Assembly (NCBI GenBank): GCA_045653945.1
Contig: JAZOML010000025.1
Coordinates: 1-62,378 of the forward strand
DNA length: 62,378 bases
Direction: 5' to 3'
Origin: SIG673 sp045653945
GTDB taxonomy: Bacteria > Bacillota > Clostridia > Oscillospirales > CAG-272
The position numbers and the translations under genes were made by a program. Of this stretch, positions 8,977 to 16,058 are shown piece after piece (position 1 is the first letter of the stretch; each line of letters begins with the position of its first letter). The notes beneath the pieces are model-generated. The model made no database searches. It had not been told where the DNA came from and saw only the letters and a list, made by a program, of their open reading frames with translations.

Positions 8977-11100
8977 ATGACTGACAGAATACAACGACTT
9001 GCAACAAAAACCGTAAACGGCGAAATTTGGGTTGAAAGCATTCATCCCGAGTTTGACCGTTGCGACGTTTTCCTTGACCCTGATATAATGAACGCAAAGC
9101 GTTCCGCTGAGTACATTCTCGCACAAAAGCCTTTTATAAACGAGGACACCGCCCTTACCGGTTATCTTCGCTTTGATGACGATAGAGTTTTTGGAGATAT
9201 TTTCGGGCGAAGCGGTCACCCGAATTTCGCATTGCGTAAGCTCTTTTACAACGCTCCGGTTGACGAGCTTTGTACTTTTGAGTGGCAGCACAGTGTTGCC
9301 GACTTCAACAAGGTACTCAAAATAGGTATCCAAGGCTTTAAGAACGAAATTGCCGCTTCAAGACTAAAAAACACCGACGAAAAAAGCAAAATCTTCCTTG
9401 ACGGCGTTGATAGAATAGCCGATGCCATTATCGGTTGGGCAAACAAGTGTGCAGACGAGGCACAAGCTCTTGCAAAAAACGCTTCAAGCGACGAGGCAAA
9501 GACAAGACTTAACAAGCTCGCCACCGCTCTTCGCCGTGTTCCCGAGCACCCCGCAGAAAGCTTTTACGAGGCGGTTCTCTCTGTTTACATTATTTACGCA
9601 TTTGTTCCCGACAGTATCGGTACGATAGACCGATTTTTCTATCCTTTCTATGTAAAAGATATTGCAAACGGCACTCTTACAGTGGACGAGGCAAAGGAAT
9701 ACCTGCAGGAGCTTTTCCTTATGCTTCAGTTCAGAGTTAGCATTAAGTCCGACCGTTTCTACCGTGGCGGTGAGTCGCATTTCTGCGTTGGCGGTTATCT
9801 GCCCGACGGAAGCGACGGATTTAACGAGCTTTCACGTCTGGTTGTTGACAGTGTGCTTGAGCTTCCTACCTACATTCCGCAGATTTCCATTCGTTGGACC
9901 AAGAAAACACCAACCGAAGTACTCCGCTACACTATGGACTGCGAGCGTAAGGATCCCAACAAGCGTATCGCATTCGTAAACGACGAGCCGAGAATTAAGG
10001 CGCTTATGGACATCGCAGGATTTTCCTACGAGCTTGCCTGCGGATACACTATGGTAGGTTGTAACGAGCCGCAGCTCCCCGGCGGTATATATATGGGTGG
10101 CTGCGATATTAACTATCCAAAGTGTATTGAATGGATGCTTCTTAACAGAATTGAAGATTTAAAGAAAGCAACCGACTTTGATCAGGTCTACGAAATCTTT
10201 GAGCAAGAGCATTCAAAAATGTTCGATAAGGCGGTAGAATGGTATGAAAAATTCCAATCCTTACGAGCAAGGGACACTAATTTTGTAAGCACTATGTTCT
10301 TTGAGGGCTCTATTGAAAGAGCGAAAAGCATCACACAGGGCGGCGCTAAAAACGCTATTGCAACGCTCGGCGCTATCGGTATTACCACAGTTATCGACTC
10401 GCTTACTGCAATCAAACAGCACGTTTTCGACGAAAAGACCTTTACCATAGAGCAGCTCCACGATGCCCTCGTAAACAACTGGCAGGGCTACGAGCAGATG
10501 CGCTCTCATATACTCAGAACCACCAACTTCTTCGGTAACAACCACGAGCTTTCCGACAGTATAGCAAAGCGTGTGGCAACATCTATGGCTGAGTATTTCG
10601 CACCCAAGAGAAGCAAATACGGTTACAACTTCCTGCTTGGTAACCTTATCGGTTACAACCAGCATAACAAGTTCTTTGGTGAGCTTTTGATGGCAACCCC
10701 TGACGGTAGATACAAGGGCGATGCGATTTCCTTTGGTATCGGTCAGACCGACGGAAAGGACAAAGAGGGGCTTTCTTCTCTTCTTATCTCCGTTGCAAAA
10801 TTAAATCAAAATCTCATTCTTTGCGGTGCAACCGTTACAAATATTCTTCTTGAAGAGCAACTCATCAAAAACGACGCCAACTTTGAAAAGCTCGTCAAAC
10901 TATTTGAAGCCTATTTCAAGCTTGGTGGACTTCACTACCAGCTTACCTACGTTTCAAAGCAAGACCTTATCAATGCAAAGGCAGATCCCGAAAAATACCG
11001 TTCTTTACGTGTACGTGTAAGCGGATTTTCCGACTACTTCCGCCTGCTTAACGAGGATTTACAGGAAGAGATTATCAAAAGAACCGAGGTTAAAGGATAA
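8977..11100 (+). CDS. Glycyl radical enzyme (PFL/dehydratase superfamily), orphan
   Basis: Oxygen-sensitive radical enzyme of 707 residues, shorter than classical pyruvate formate-lyase (about 750-760). The catalytic motif is VGCNEP (Cys362, Glu364); GCxEP is typical of dehydratase/lyase members such as choline TMA-lyase, whereas PFL has two adjacent cysteines. The C-terminal glycyl radical loop is RVSGFSDYF with Gly683. Substrate cannot be assigned. No activase is adjacent; an intact one lies 11 kb downstream (22234-23100) and a truncated one at 15562. Likely controlled by the divergent AraC regulator. Confidence 0.88.
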   Translation: MTDRIQRLATKTVNGEIWVESIHPEFDRCDVFLDPDIMNAKRSAEYILAQKPFINEDTALTGYLRFDDDRVFGDIFGRSGHPNFALRKLFYNAPVDELCTFEWQHSVADFNKVLKIGIQGFKNEIAASRLKNTDEKSKIFLDGVDRIADAIIGWANKCADEAQALAKNASSDEAKTRLNKLATALRRVPEHPAESFYEAVLSVYIIYAFVPDSIGTIDRFFYPFYVKDIANGTLTVDEAKEYLQELFLMLQFRVSIKSDRFYRGGESHFCVGGYLPDGSDGFNELSRLVVDSVLELPTYIPQISIRWTKKTPTEVLRYTMDCERKDPNKRIAFVNDEPRIKALMDIAGFSYELACGYTMVGCNEPQLPGGIYMGGCDINYPKCIEWMLLNRIEDLKKATDFDQVYEIFEQEHSKMFDKAVEWYEKFQSLRARDTNFVSTMFFEGSIERAKSITQGGAKNAIATLGAIGITTVIDSLTAIKQHVFDEKTFTIEQLHDALVNNWQGYEQMRSHILRTTNFFGNNHELSDSIAKRVATSMAEYFAPKRSKYGYNFLLGNLIGYNQHNKFFGELLMATPDGRYKGDAISFGIGQTDGKDKEGLSSLLISVAKLNQNLILCGATVTNILLEEQLIKNDANFEKLVKLFEAYFKLGGLHYQLTYVSKQDLINAKADPEKYRSLRVRVSGFSDYFRLLNEDLQEEIIKRTEVKG

Positions 11101-11112
11101 ATAATTTACAAT

Positions 11113-11142
11113 AAAAATCCCGAGCATTTGCTCGGGATTTTT
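11113..11142. terminator. Bidirectional terminator between the GRE and GrpB-Nudix genes
   Basis: The perfect stem AATCCCGAGCA / TGCTCGGGATT is flanked by A and T runs. Confidence 0.9.
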
Positions 11143-11149
11143 ATACTGT

Positions 11150-12076
11150 TTATTTCTTTTCGTCATCAGCAAGGCGTTTTTCCGCCATACGGAGTATTCG
11201 TCTATCCTGCTCATAGTCAAGCTGATTTAGCGCTTCCTCAAATGGAAGCAACCATATTCCGTAAACCTCGCCCTTTTGAGGCTTGAATTCGCCGTCGGTG
11301 TAGTTTGCGAGGAAATAAATTGCGCTTTTGTGGATATATCCGTCTACAAGGTAGCGGTATTCAACCTTAAAGGTGGTATCAAGGGTTACGTCAAGGCTTG
11401 TTTCTTCCTTAATTTCTCGAATAGCGGTTTGTACCTCGCTCTCACCGTATTCCATATGACCTTTTGGAAAACCGTTATGTCCTGAGCGGTTTTGAATTAT
11501 TAAGTAGTGGCGTCTGCCGCCTCTTTTACGCCAAACAACCGCTCCGCAGGAGCGTTCCTTGATATCGCACTTGGTACGTAGGGTACGGCGGACAAATTCA
11601 CCCTTACCAAGCGAATATGCTCTACGGTCAAATGCGTGGCGGTTTGCAAGGGAAACCTTGAGCTGCTCATACTTTTCTTTCGTTTCATTATCTCTTTTCA
11701 GGCAATCGCAAAAGGAAACGTAAGAATTCCAAAGAGTTTTGCCGTGAATAACTATATGAATATATATATTGAAATGATTTTTTTGAGCGGAAAGGAATAT
11801 TTGATTTTCGCTGTCGGTATCGCCCTTGTGGTTGTAGCCGAGGAGCAAAAGCTCGTCATAATACTGCGGAATTTTGTCAAATGAACGTACCGCAACTGCG
11901 ATATCAATGATAGGACGAGCTTTCATACCGGGCACTGCTGTACTACCAATATGCGCAATTTCAATAGCAACAGGGCCTAAAATAGCGGTAAGTTCGCGTT
12001 TAACGAGCGCACCTGTGGTTGCCCATTCGGGATTGTACGGCATAAGTCTGACAAGCTCTCTTCTTACGTTAGACAT
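11150..12076 (-). CDS. GrpB-type nucleotidyltransferase fused to a Nudix hydrolase
   Basis: A 308-residue two-domain protein. Residues 1 to about 165 are a GrpB/UPF0157 domain (nucleotidyltransferase fold) with HIGSTAVPGMKARPIID. Residues about 170-308 are a Nudix domain with a complete box G-x5-E-x7-R-E-x2-E-E (GHMEYGE...REIKEE). Nudix enzymes hydrolyse nucleoside diphosphates linked to another group. GrpB activity is poorly defined, so the fusion suggests sequential action on one nucleotide-type substrate (inference). RBS AAGGAAG. It stands alone, facing the upstream terminator. Confidence 0.88.
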   Translation of the reverse strand: MSNVRRELVRLMPYNPEWATTGALVKRELTAILGPVAIEIAHIGSTAVPGMKARPIIDIAVAVRSFDKIPQYYDELLLLGYNHKGDTDSENQIFLSAQKNHFNIYIHIVIHGKTLWNSYVSFCDCLKRDNETKEKYEQLKVSLANRHAFDRRAYSLGKGEFVRRTLRTKCDIKERSCGAVVWRKRGGRRHYLIIQNRSGHNGFPKGHMEYGESEVQTAIREIKEETSLDVTLDTTFKVEYRYLVDGYIHKSAIYFLANYTDGEFKPQKGEVYGIWLLPFEEALNQLDYEQDRRILRMAEKRLADDEKK

Positions 12077-12181
12077 TAGCCGTCACTTCCTTTCATTTGC
12101 AAATTTTTCCATACAAAATTGATTATAGCACACAAGTTAGTGTTTGTCAATAAAAAATAGTTGGATATTTTCAAAAAACTG

Positions 12182-12210
12182 TTGACAAATCAAATTTGAT
12201 GTGTTATAAT
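12182..12210 (+). promoter_or_regulatory. tRNA-Gln promoter
   Basis: TTGACA (12182-12187), a 17-bp spacer and TATAAT (12205-12210); the mature tRNA begins 12 bp further on. Confidence 0.9.
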
Positions 12211-12222
12211 TTTTGAAGTTAT

Positions 12223-12298
12223 AGGGCTATCGCCAAGTCGGTAAGGCACAAGACTTTGACTCTTGCACTCGCTGGTTCGAGTCCAGCTAGCCCTGCCA
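12223..12298 (+). tRNA. tRNA-Gln (anticodon TTG)
   Basis: Cloverleaf of 76 nt with encoded CCA. Acceptor AGGGCTA pairs with TAGCCCT; anticodon stem CAAGA/TCTTG holds loop CTTTGAC (anticodon TTG); T-stem GCTGG/CCAGC has loop TTCGAGT; discriminator G. Followed directly by a terminator. Confidence 0.96.
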
Positions 12299-12335
12299 AC
12301 AAAAAGAGCACTCCTTTTGGGGTGCTCTTTTTGTT
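12281..12335 (+). repeat. 55-bp direct repeat, copy 1 (tRNA-Gln 3' end plus terminator)
   Basis: Runs from the 3' T-stem of tRNA-Gln through its terminator. A second copy with the same length and the same ends lies at 12448-12502, 167 bp downstream. Differences are confined to the CCA region and one base in the A run. Confidence 0.85.
12303..12335 (+). terminator. Terminator of tRNA-Gln
   Basis: The stem AGAGCACTCC / GGGGTGCTCT (one G-T wobble) with a TTTT loop is followed by TTTTTG. Confidence 0.9.
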
Positions 12336-12447
12336 CGTTCGGAGTCGCAAGACGAAGAACCCGTAAAACTGCAAACGCAGTTTTACTAAGCTCGGCGTTC
12401 CCTTTGTTCGCACTGAACTTTGCGCCGAGCAGTTTGAAAGCGAAGCG
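12336..12447. repeat. 112-bp insert between the two tRNA-Gln 3'-end copies, with two perfect inverted repeats
   Basis: Contains GTAAAACTGC (12363-12372) with GCAGTTTTAC (12377-12386) around AAAC, and GCTCGGCG (12390-12397) with CGCCGAGC (12423-12430). No credible ORF. It looks like a small hairpin-rich insert or the footprint of a larger element lost from the tRNA locus. Confidence 0.5.
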
Positions 12448-12502
12448 GTCCAGCTAGCCCGCAGAGCAAATAGAGCACTCCTTTTGGGGTGCTCTTTTTG
12501 TT
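12448..12502 (+). repeat. 55-bp direct repeat, copy 2 (tRNA-Gln 3' fragment plus duplicate terminator)
   Basis: Begins GTCCAGCTAGCCC, the 3' T-stem/acceptor of tRNA-Gln, has lost the rest of the acceptor/CCA, and ends in an intact copy of the same terminator hairpin (12472-12502). The duplicate terminator lies immediately after the stop codon of the convergent repeat-protein gene. Confidence 0.8.
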
Positions 12503-13175
12503 ATCCAAGATAGGAAACTCGTCCGCTACTGTAATAATCAATACTTGAGTAGCCTATTTTCATTATCTTTCCACTGCTATAATAATCAATCGAGTTGCTT
12601 CCTATACTCATAAGCTTTTCGCTACTGTAATAATCAAGTCCCGTATATCCGATTTTCATAATCTTACCGCTACTGTAATAGTCGATATACGCGCTACCGA
12701 TTTTCATAATTCTTTCACTGCTGTAATAGTCAAAGCTCGTGTAACCGATTCTCATTATTCTACCGTCGCTATAATAATCAAAAGCAGTGTCGCCTACTCT
12801 CATAATTCTTCCACTGCTGTAATAATCAAACGCAGCACCTGCTATTCTCATTATTCTACCGTCGCTGTAATAATCGAAATCGGCACTGCCTATTCTCATA
12901 ATTTTTCCGCTACTATAATAGTCAAATCCGTAAGAGCCGATTTTCATAACCTTACCGCTGCTATAATAGTCAATACTACCCTGTGCCTCAATAAAAAGCT
13001 GACCGTACTGGTCGCAGTAGACAGGAGAGTAGCCGAGCTGTACAAGATATGAAATATCCCTTGAATAGCACGGCTGACCGCCAAAGTATTCGTTTGTAAT
13101 CTTCACTGCTATATTATTTTCGGTTTTAACCGCAATTCCATTTATATTGCCGTATAGATCAATAGACAGTAACAT
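12501..13175 (-). CDS. Tandem-repeat protein with ten 16-residue DYYSSGKIMKIG repeats
   Basis: 224 residues: an N-terminal segment of about 67 residues, then nine complete 16-residue repeats and a 13-residue last one (consensus [FIL]DYYS[SD][GE][KR]IM[KR]IGxxx). The regular aromatic/Gly/Ile spacing suggests a beta-solenoid or MORN-like sheet. I do not recognise a named family. There is no signal peptide or membrane segment. RBS GAGGTG and its own promoter indicate expression. Repeat number may vary between strains because the DNA is a 48-bp tandem array. Confidence 0.75.
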   Translation of the reverse strand: MLLSIDLYGNINGIAVKTENNIAVKITNEYFGGQPCYSRDISYLVQLGYSPVYCDQYGQLFIEAQGSIDYYSSGKVMKIGSYGFDYYSSGKIMRIGSADFDYYSDGRIMRIAGAAFDYYSSGRIMRVGDTAFDYYSDGRIMRIGYTSFDYYSSERIMKIGSAYIDYYSSGKIMKIGYTGLDYYSSEKLMSIGSNSIDYYSSGKIMKIGYSSIDYYSSGRVSYLG

Positions 13176-13208
13176 ATATTCACCTCAACATTTTTTATTG
13201 TATATACA

Positions 13209-13237
13209 ATTATATCACAGTTTTTAAGGGTTGTAAA
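13209..13237 (-). promoter_or_regulatory. Promoter of the repeat-protein gene
   Basis: TTTACA (13232-13237), a 17-bp spacer and TATAAT (13209-13214) on the minus strand. Confidence 0.75.
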
Positions 13238-13261
13238 GGTTTTTATTTCAAAAAATTTATA

Positions 13262-13325
13262 GCAGTCAAATACACAAGGGGGATACCATTCCACTGATGG
13301 TATCCCCCGCTCCTATTTGAACTGC
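13262..13325. repeat. 64-nt strong hairpin downstream of hpf
   Basis: A perfect 12-bp stem GGGGGATACCAT (13278-13289) / ATGGTATCCCCC (13297-13308) sits inside an outer stem GCAGT-CAAATA / TATTTGAACTGC with one bulge. On the minus strand, TTTTTT follows a few bases after the hairpin, so it may end the hpf transcript after a roughly 280-nt 3' region. No other gene is evident in 13176-13545 except a doubtful small ORF. Confidence 0.5.
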
Positions 13326-13381
13326 GCGTCCCTTTATCAGCTCGGCGACGGCAGGTCAGTCCGTTATTCTTTTATTTCGGT

Positions 13382-13444
13382 TTAAATTATCCCTCCTCTT
13401 TCAATTTGATTATTTATATATGATTGTGTGTTATCTATAATCAT
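13382..13444 (-). CDS. Possible 20-residue small ORF downstream of hpf
   Basis: An ATG with AGGAGTG immediately upstream opens a 20-codon frame (starts MIIDNTQSY, ends RGGII). The RBS supports translation, but the length is near chance and there is no independent support. It lies in the transcribed region after hpf. Confidence 0.2.
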   Translation of the reverse strand: MIIDNTQSYINNQIERGGII

Positions 13445-13545
13445 CACTCCTGACTTCTTTTTAATTTTGCCTTCTATTTCTCTATAACCTTATACCTTCC
13501 TTTCCTTATTTCTCGTTTTCCCTCAAACGTCCCGAGGGAAAGCAC

Positions 13546-14085
13546 TTATTCCGTTTTCGGAACAATGAGGCCGTACAGTCCGTCTTTTCTTTGATATACG
13601 ACGCAAACCTTTTGCGTCTGCTCGTCAAGGTACACGAAGAACTGATGTCCAAGCATATTCATCTGAAGTATCGCTTCATCGGTTGACATCGGTTTCAGTA
13701 CAAACTCTTTTATTCTAACGGGAGCGTCGGACTGTACGGTCTCGGCCTCCTCAATAGGTTCAACTGCAATCTCTTTCGGGAACACACCCTCACGAAGTCT
13801 TTTTTCAAGCTTCGTCTTGTTCTTGCGAAGCTGTCTTTCGATTGAATCCATTACTGCGTCAAGTGCGTTCTGGAAAGTGGAATCCTCTTCCTCACCACGG
13901 AACATCATTCCGCCGCTTGTTATTGTAAGCTCAAGTATTTCGTTACCGTTCTTACGTTTACGAAGCGTTACGGTTGCCGTAGCGTCGTCTTTAAAGAACT
14001 TATCGTATTTTGAAAGCTTTCTTTCAATGAGCTCCGGTAAGTCCTTGGGAACGTCCATTTGTCTGCCTACGATTTTGATTTTCAT
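13546..14085 (-). CDS. hpf: Ribosome hibernation promoting factor, long form
   Basis: Binds the 30S decoding region and dimerises 70S ribosomes into 100S particles in stationary phase. The start is placed at the ATG beginning MKIKIVGRQMDV (14085), with AGGTGG upstream; an 18-codon extension to 14139 is unlike the family. The result is 179 residues: N-terminal S30AE domain (about 1-100), an acidic linker, and the C-terminal dimerisation domain (about 118-179, VRIKEFVLKPMS to GLIVPK) that defines the long form. Single gene with its own promoter. Confidence 0.95.
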   Translation of the reverse strand: MKIKIVGRQMDVPKDLPELIERKLSKYDKFFKDDATATVTLRKRKNGNEILELTITSGGMMFRGEEEDSTFQNALDAVMDSIERQLRKNKTKLEKRLREGVFPKEIAVEPIEEAETVQSDAPVRIKEFVLKPMSTDEAILQMNMLGHQFFVYLDEQTQKVCVVYQRKDGLYGLIVPKTE

Positions 14086-14143
14086 AAAATCCCACCTTTG
14101 CTTAGGAAATTTTGTCTTGGGAGTTTTTCCCTTTGACACCTTT

Positions 14144-14172
14144 AGTATATCATCCGCAGAGGTCTAATTCAA
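14144..14172 (-). promoter_or_regulatory. hpf promoter
   Basis: TTGAAT (14167-14172), a 17-bp spacer and TATACT (14144-14149) on the minus strand. The roughly 50-nt leader shows no obvious structure. Confidence 0.7.
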
Positions 14173-14231
14173 TGTATTTTTTGTGAATATTCCACAAATT
14201 CAAAAGTTACATTTTATTTTATTTGTAGGTA

Positions 14232-14260
14232 TTGACAAATAAAATTCTTTATGGTATAAT
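14232..14260 (+). promoter_or_regulatory. Orphan consensus promoter with no gene
   Basis: TTGACA (14232-14237), a 17-bp spacer and TATAAT (14255-14260). Predicted transcription starts at about 14267, exactly where a terminator hairpin begins. The TTGACAAAT start resembles the tRNA-Gln and tRNA-Pro promoters in this window. Confidence 0.7.
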
Positions 14261-14266
14261 ATATGT

Positions 14267-14310
14267 AATGCAGCCGAAAAGGGTTACCCTCTCCGGCTGC
14301 ATTTTGTTTT
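14267..14310 (+). terminator. Terminator immediately after the orphan promoter, at the 3' end of azlD
   Basis: The perfect stem AATGCAGCCG (14267-14276) / CGGCTGCATT (14294-14303) is followed by a T-rich tail on the plus strand. It faces azlD and may also limit azlCD transcripts, although the minus-side T run is poor. Confidence 0.75.
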
Positions 14311-14319
14311 CTATATCTA

Positions 14320-14640
14320 TTATATAAGCAACATTATAAGCTCCGTCGTAAGTACACCAAGGCAGGCGCACGATGCAACCGTTATCAGGCTACGTCTAAG
14401 GAACGCAAGGATAAGTGCTACTGCAAATCCGACAATCGCCGAGATTAGCGATGAGGTTGCAAAGAATATTGCAGGTATGGTCATTACCGCAAGCACCGAG
14501 TATGGCACGTAATAAAGAAATGATCTTATAAATCTATTCTCTATTTTATGCTTTACAAGGATAAGCGGAAGCGCTCTTACAAGGTAGGTTACTCCTGCCA
14601 TAACCAAAAGATAAAGCGCAAATTTAACTGCATCAGGCAT
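14320..14640 (-). CDS. azlD: Branched-chain amino acid exporter subunit AzlD
   Basis: Small membrane partner of AzlC. The 106 residues contain about four hydrophobic helices, with the family feature TYLVRALPLILVKHKI near residue 20. It overlaps the 3' end of azlC by 8 bp, indicating translational coupling. AzlCD pairs export leucine-type amino acids or analogues. Confidence 0.9.
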   Translation of the reverse strand: MPDAVKFALYLLVMAGVTYLVRALPLILVKHKIENRFIRSFLYYVPYSVLAVMTIPAIFFATSSLISAIVGFAVALILAFLRRSLITVASCACLGVLTTELIMLLI

Positions 14641-15367
14641 TGTTTTCTACCTCCTTTTGCATATCCTCGTCCTTTATTGGAGCAATTATTGCAAACAACA
14701 GGCTTGCCACAACGGCGCAAATTATGATAACAAATCCGCCACTTACGTTATCTTTCAGGAAGGGTACAAAATTGAATACACAGCTTAGTGCTATTGCAAA
14801 CAATACGCAAAGCAACGTAGAGCTGCTTTCTCTACAAGGTGGAACTACTATCGCTATAAACATACCGTAAATAGCAACGCCAAGAGCTGAAACGAGTATC
14901 GCAGGCAGAATATTTCCTGCAACTGCGCCAAGTAACGTACCAATACTCCAACCAAGATACGGCGTGAGAGCAAGTCCCGCCATATAACGCTTCCCTACTG
15001 TTCCCGTCTTTGCCGAGGACACGGCGAATATTTCATCGGTGTTACAAAATGCTATCCAAAAGCGATCTATGAGTCTTACGCTTTTTCCGAGCTTTTGCGA
15101 AAGCGATACCGACATAAGCGAATATCTGAGATTTATGGTCAGCTGTGTGAGGGCAAGCTCCCAAAGTGAACCAAAGCCTGCGATTATCGGTGCGCCTGCA
15201 AGCTGACCTGCCGAGGTAAGGTTAAACATTGAAATAAGCACCGCTTCAAGCGACGAAAGTCCAAGCTCACTTACCGCAGTTATGCCAAAAGCAAACGATA
15301 CCGCAAGGTATCCAAGGCATATCGGTATTCCGTCCTTTATTCCTTTTCCAAAACTGTTTTGTTCCAT
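14633..15367 (-). CDS. azlC: Branched-chain amino acid exporter large subunit AzlC
   Basis: 244-residue membrane protein. It begins with the AzlC pattern FGKGIKDGIPICLGYLAVSF and continues GLSSLEAVLISMFNLTSAGQ, followed by about seven helices. It is expressed with azlD from a clear promoter. No Lrp-type regulator is adjacent. Confidence 0.92.
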   Translation of the reverse strand: MEQNSFGKGIKDGIPICLGYLAVSFAFGITAVSELGLSSLEAVLISMFNLTSAGQLAGAPIIAGFGSLWELALTQLTINLRYSLMSVSLSQKLGKSVRLIDRFWIAFCNTDEIFAVSSAKTGTVGKRYMAGLALTPYLGWSIGTLLGAVAGNILPAILVSALGVAIYGMFIAIVVPPCRESSSTLLCVLFAIALSCVFNFVPFLKDNVSGGFVIIICAVVASLLFAIIAPIKDEDMQKEVENNA

Positions 15368-15405
15368 TTTTTCTTCTCTTTTGAGTTTAAATTATCCAAA
15401 TAAAG

Positions 15406-15434
15406 ATTATAGCACTTTTTTTATTCAAAGTCAA
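15406..15434 (-). promoter_or_regulatory. azlCD promoter
   Basis: TTGACT (15429-15434), a 17-bp spacer and TATAAT (15406-15411) on the minus strand. Confidence 0.75.
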
Positions 15435-15503
15435 GGTTTATAAATCAACAAATTTTATATTGATTTAATATAGTAAATTCATTATAATAATTAAATAAAG
15501 TAC

Positions 15504-15532
15504 TTGACAAACAATTTTATAAATGTTAAAAT
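15504..15532 (+). promoter_or_regulatory. Promoter of the decayed activase/GRE locus
   Basis: TTGACA (15504-15509), a 17-bp spacer and TAAAAT (15527-15532). The ATG at 15523 lies inside the promoter, so the true start is the ATG at 15562 with AAGGAAA upstream. Confidence 0.7.
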
Positions 15533-15561
15533 CATTATGCTTACATGCAAGGAAAATTTCT

Positions 15562-15807
15562 ATGACAAACGGAACAGTTTTTAATATACAAAAATTTTCG
15601 GTAAACGACGGCCTCGGTATACGCACCACCGTATTTTTAAAGGGATGTCCTTTGCGTTGCGTATGGTGTCATAACCCTGAAAGCAAGCTTGCCAAACCCG
15701 AGATAATGTATAGCCCCACAAAATGCATCGGTTGTCGTGCCTGCGAGGCGGTTTGTCCGAAAAAATGCCATATTTTTAGCGAGGATAAGCATATATTTGA
15801 CCGTTAA
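15562..15807 (+). pseudogene. Truncated glycyl radical enzyme activase (N-terminal 81 residues)
   Basis: Starts MTNGTVFNIQKFSVNDG with the radical SAM motif GCPLRCVWCHNPES and one ferredoxin-type CIGCRACEAVCPK cluster, then stops where the family continues for about 200 more residues. It is closely similar to the N-terminus of the intact activase at 22234-23100. The second cluster motif and the radical SAM barrel are missing. Promoter and RBS remain, so the loss is probably recent or the fragment is still transcribed. Confidence 0.8.
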
Positions 15808-16040
15808 CAGCTGTATGGGTATTTATATGGTTGGGCAGGAAATTGCCTCTATGTGGGGATTTGTTTGCAATATGCATCTTCCCCTTGAGCTCGCTGTAAA
15901 CGTCGGTCAGGGCTTAAAATCCACAGGACTACCCCGACCTTATCGTCCGTATAGGCGGATACAGTATCCGCTTTAATTGGCTGCCTAAGGTAACAATGAG
16001 AGAATTTATTGATAGGTTTAAAAAGGATAGCAGAGTTTAA
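15808..16040 (+). pseudogene. Remnant of a glycyl radical enzyme C-terminus
   Basis: Frame-broken coding debris after the truncated activase. In the frame ending at the TAA at 16038-16040 the segment NPQDYPDLIVRIGGYS (from about 15918) matches the glycyl radical loop of GREs, including the preceding NPxxYxxL pattern seen in both intact GREs of this window (ADPEKY, QNPEKY). Upstream, a different frame carries about 40 residues ending LAVNVGQGLKSTG that may belong to the same protein. This points to a deletion that fused an activase 5' end to a GRE 3' end. Confidence 0.6.
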
Positions 16041-16058
16041 TTTTAGGAGATATTTAAA

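Noticed and set aside
8977..11100. Classical pyruvate formate-lyase (pflB)
   Set aside because: It lacks the adjacent Cys-Cys pair of PFL and has GCNEP, typical of dehydratase/lyase members; it is also shorter than PFL.
12219..12413. 64-residue minus-strand frame with LAGLEPAS
   Set aside because: Antisense translation of tRNA-Gln and its terminator.
12501..13000. CRISPR-like or satellite DNA array
   Set aside because: The 48-bp units are an uninterrupted coding repeat with promoter and RBS; no spacers.
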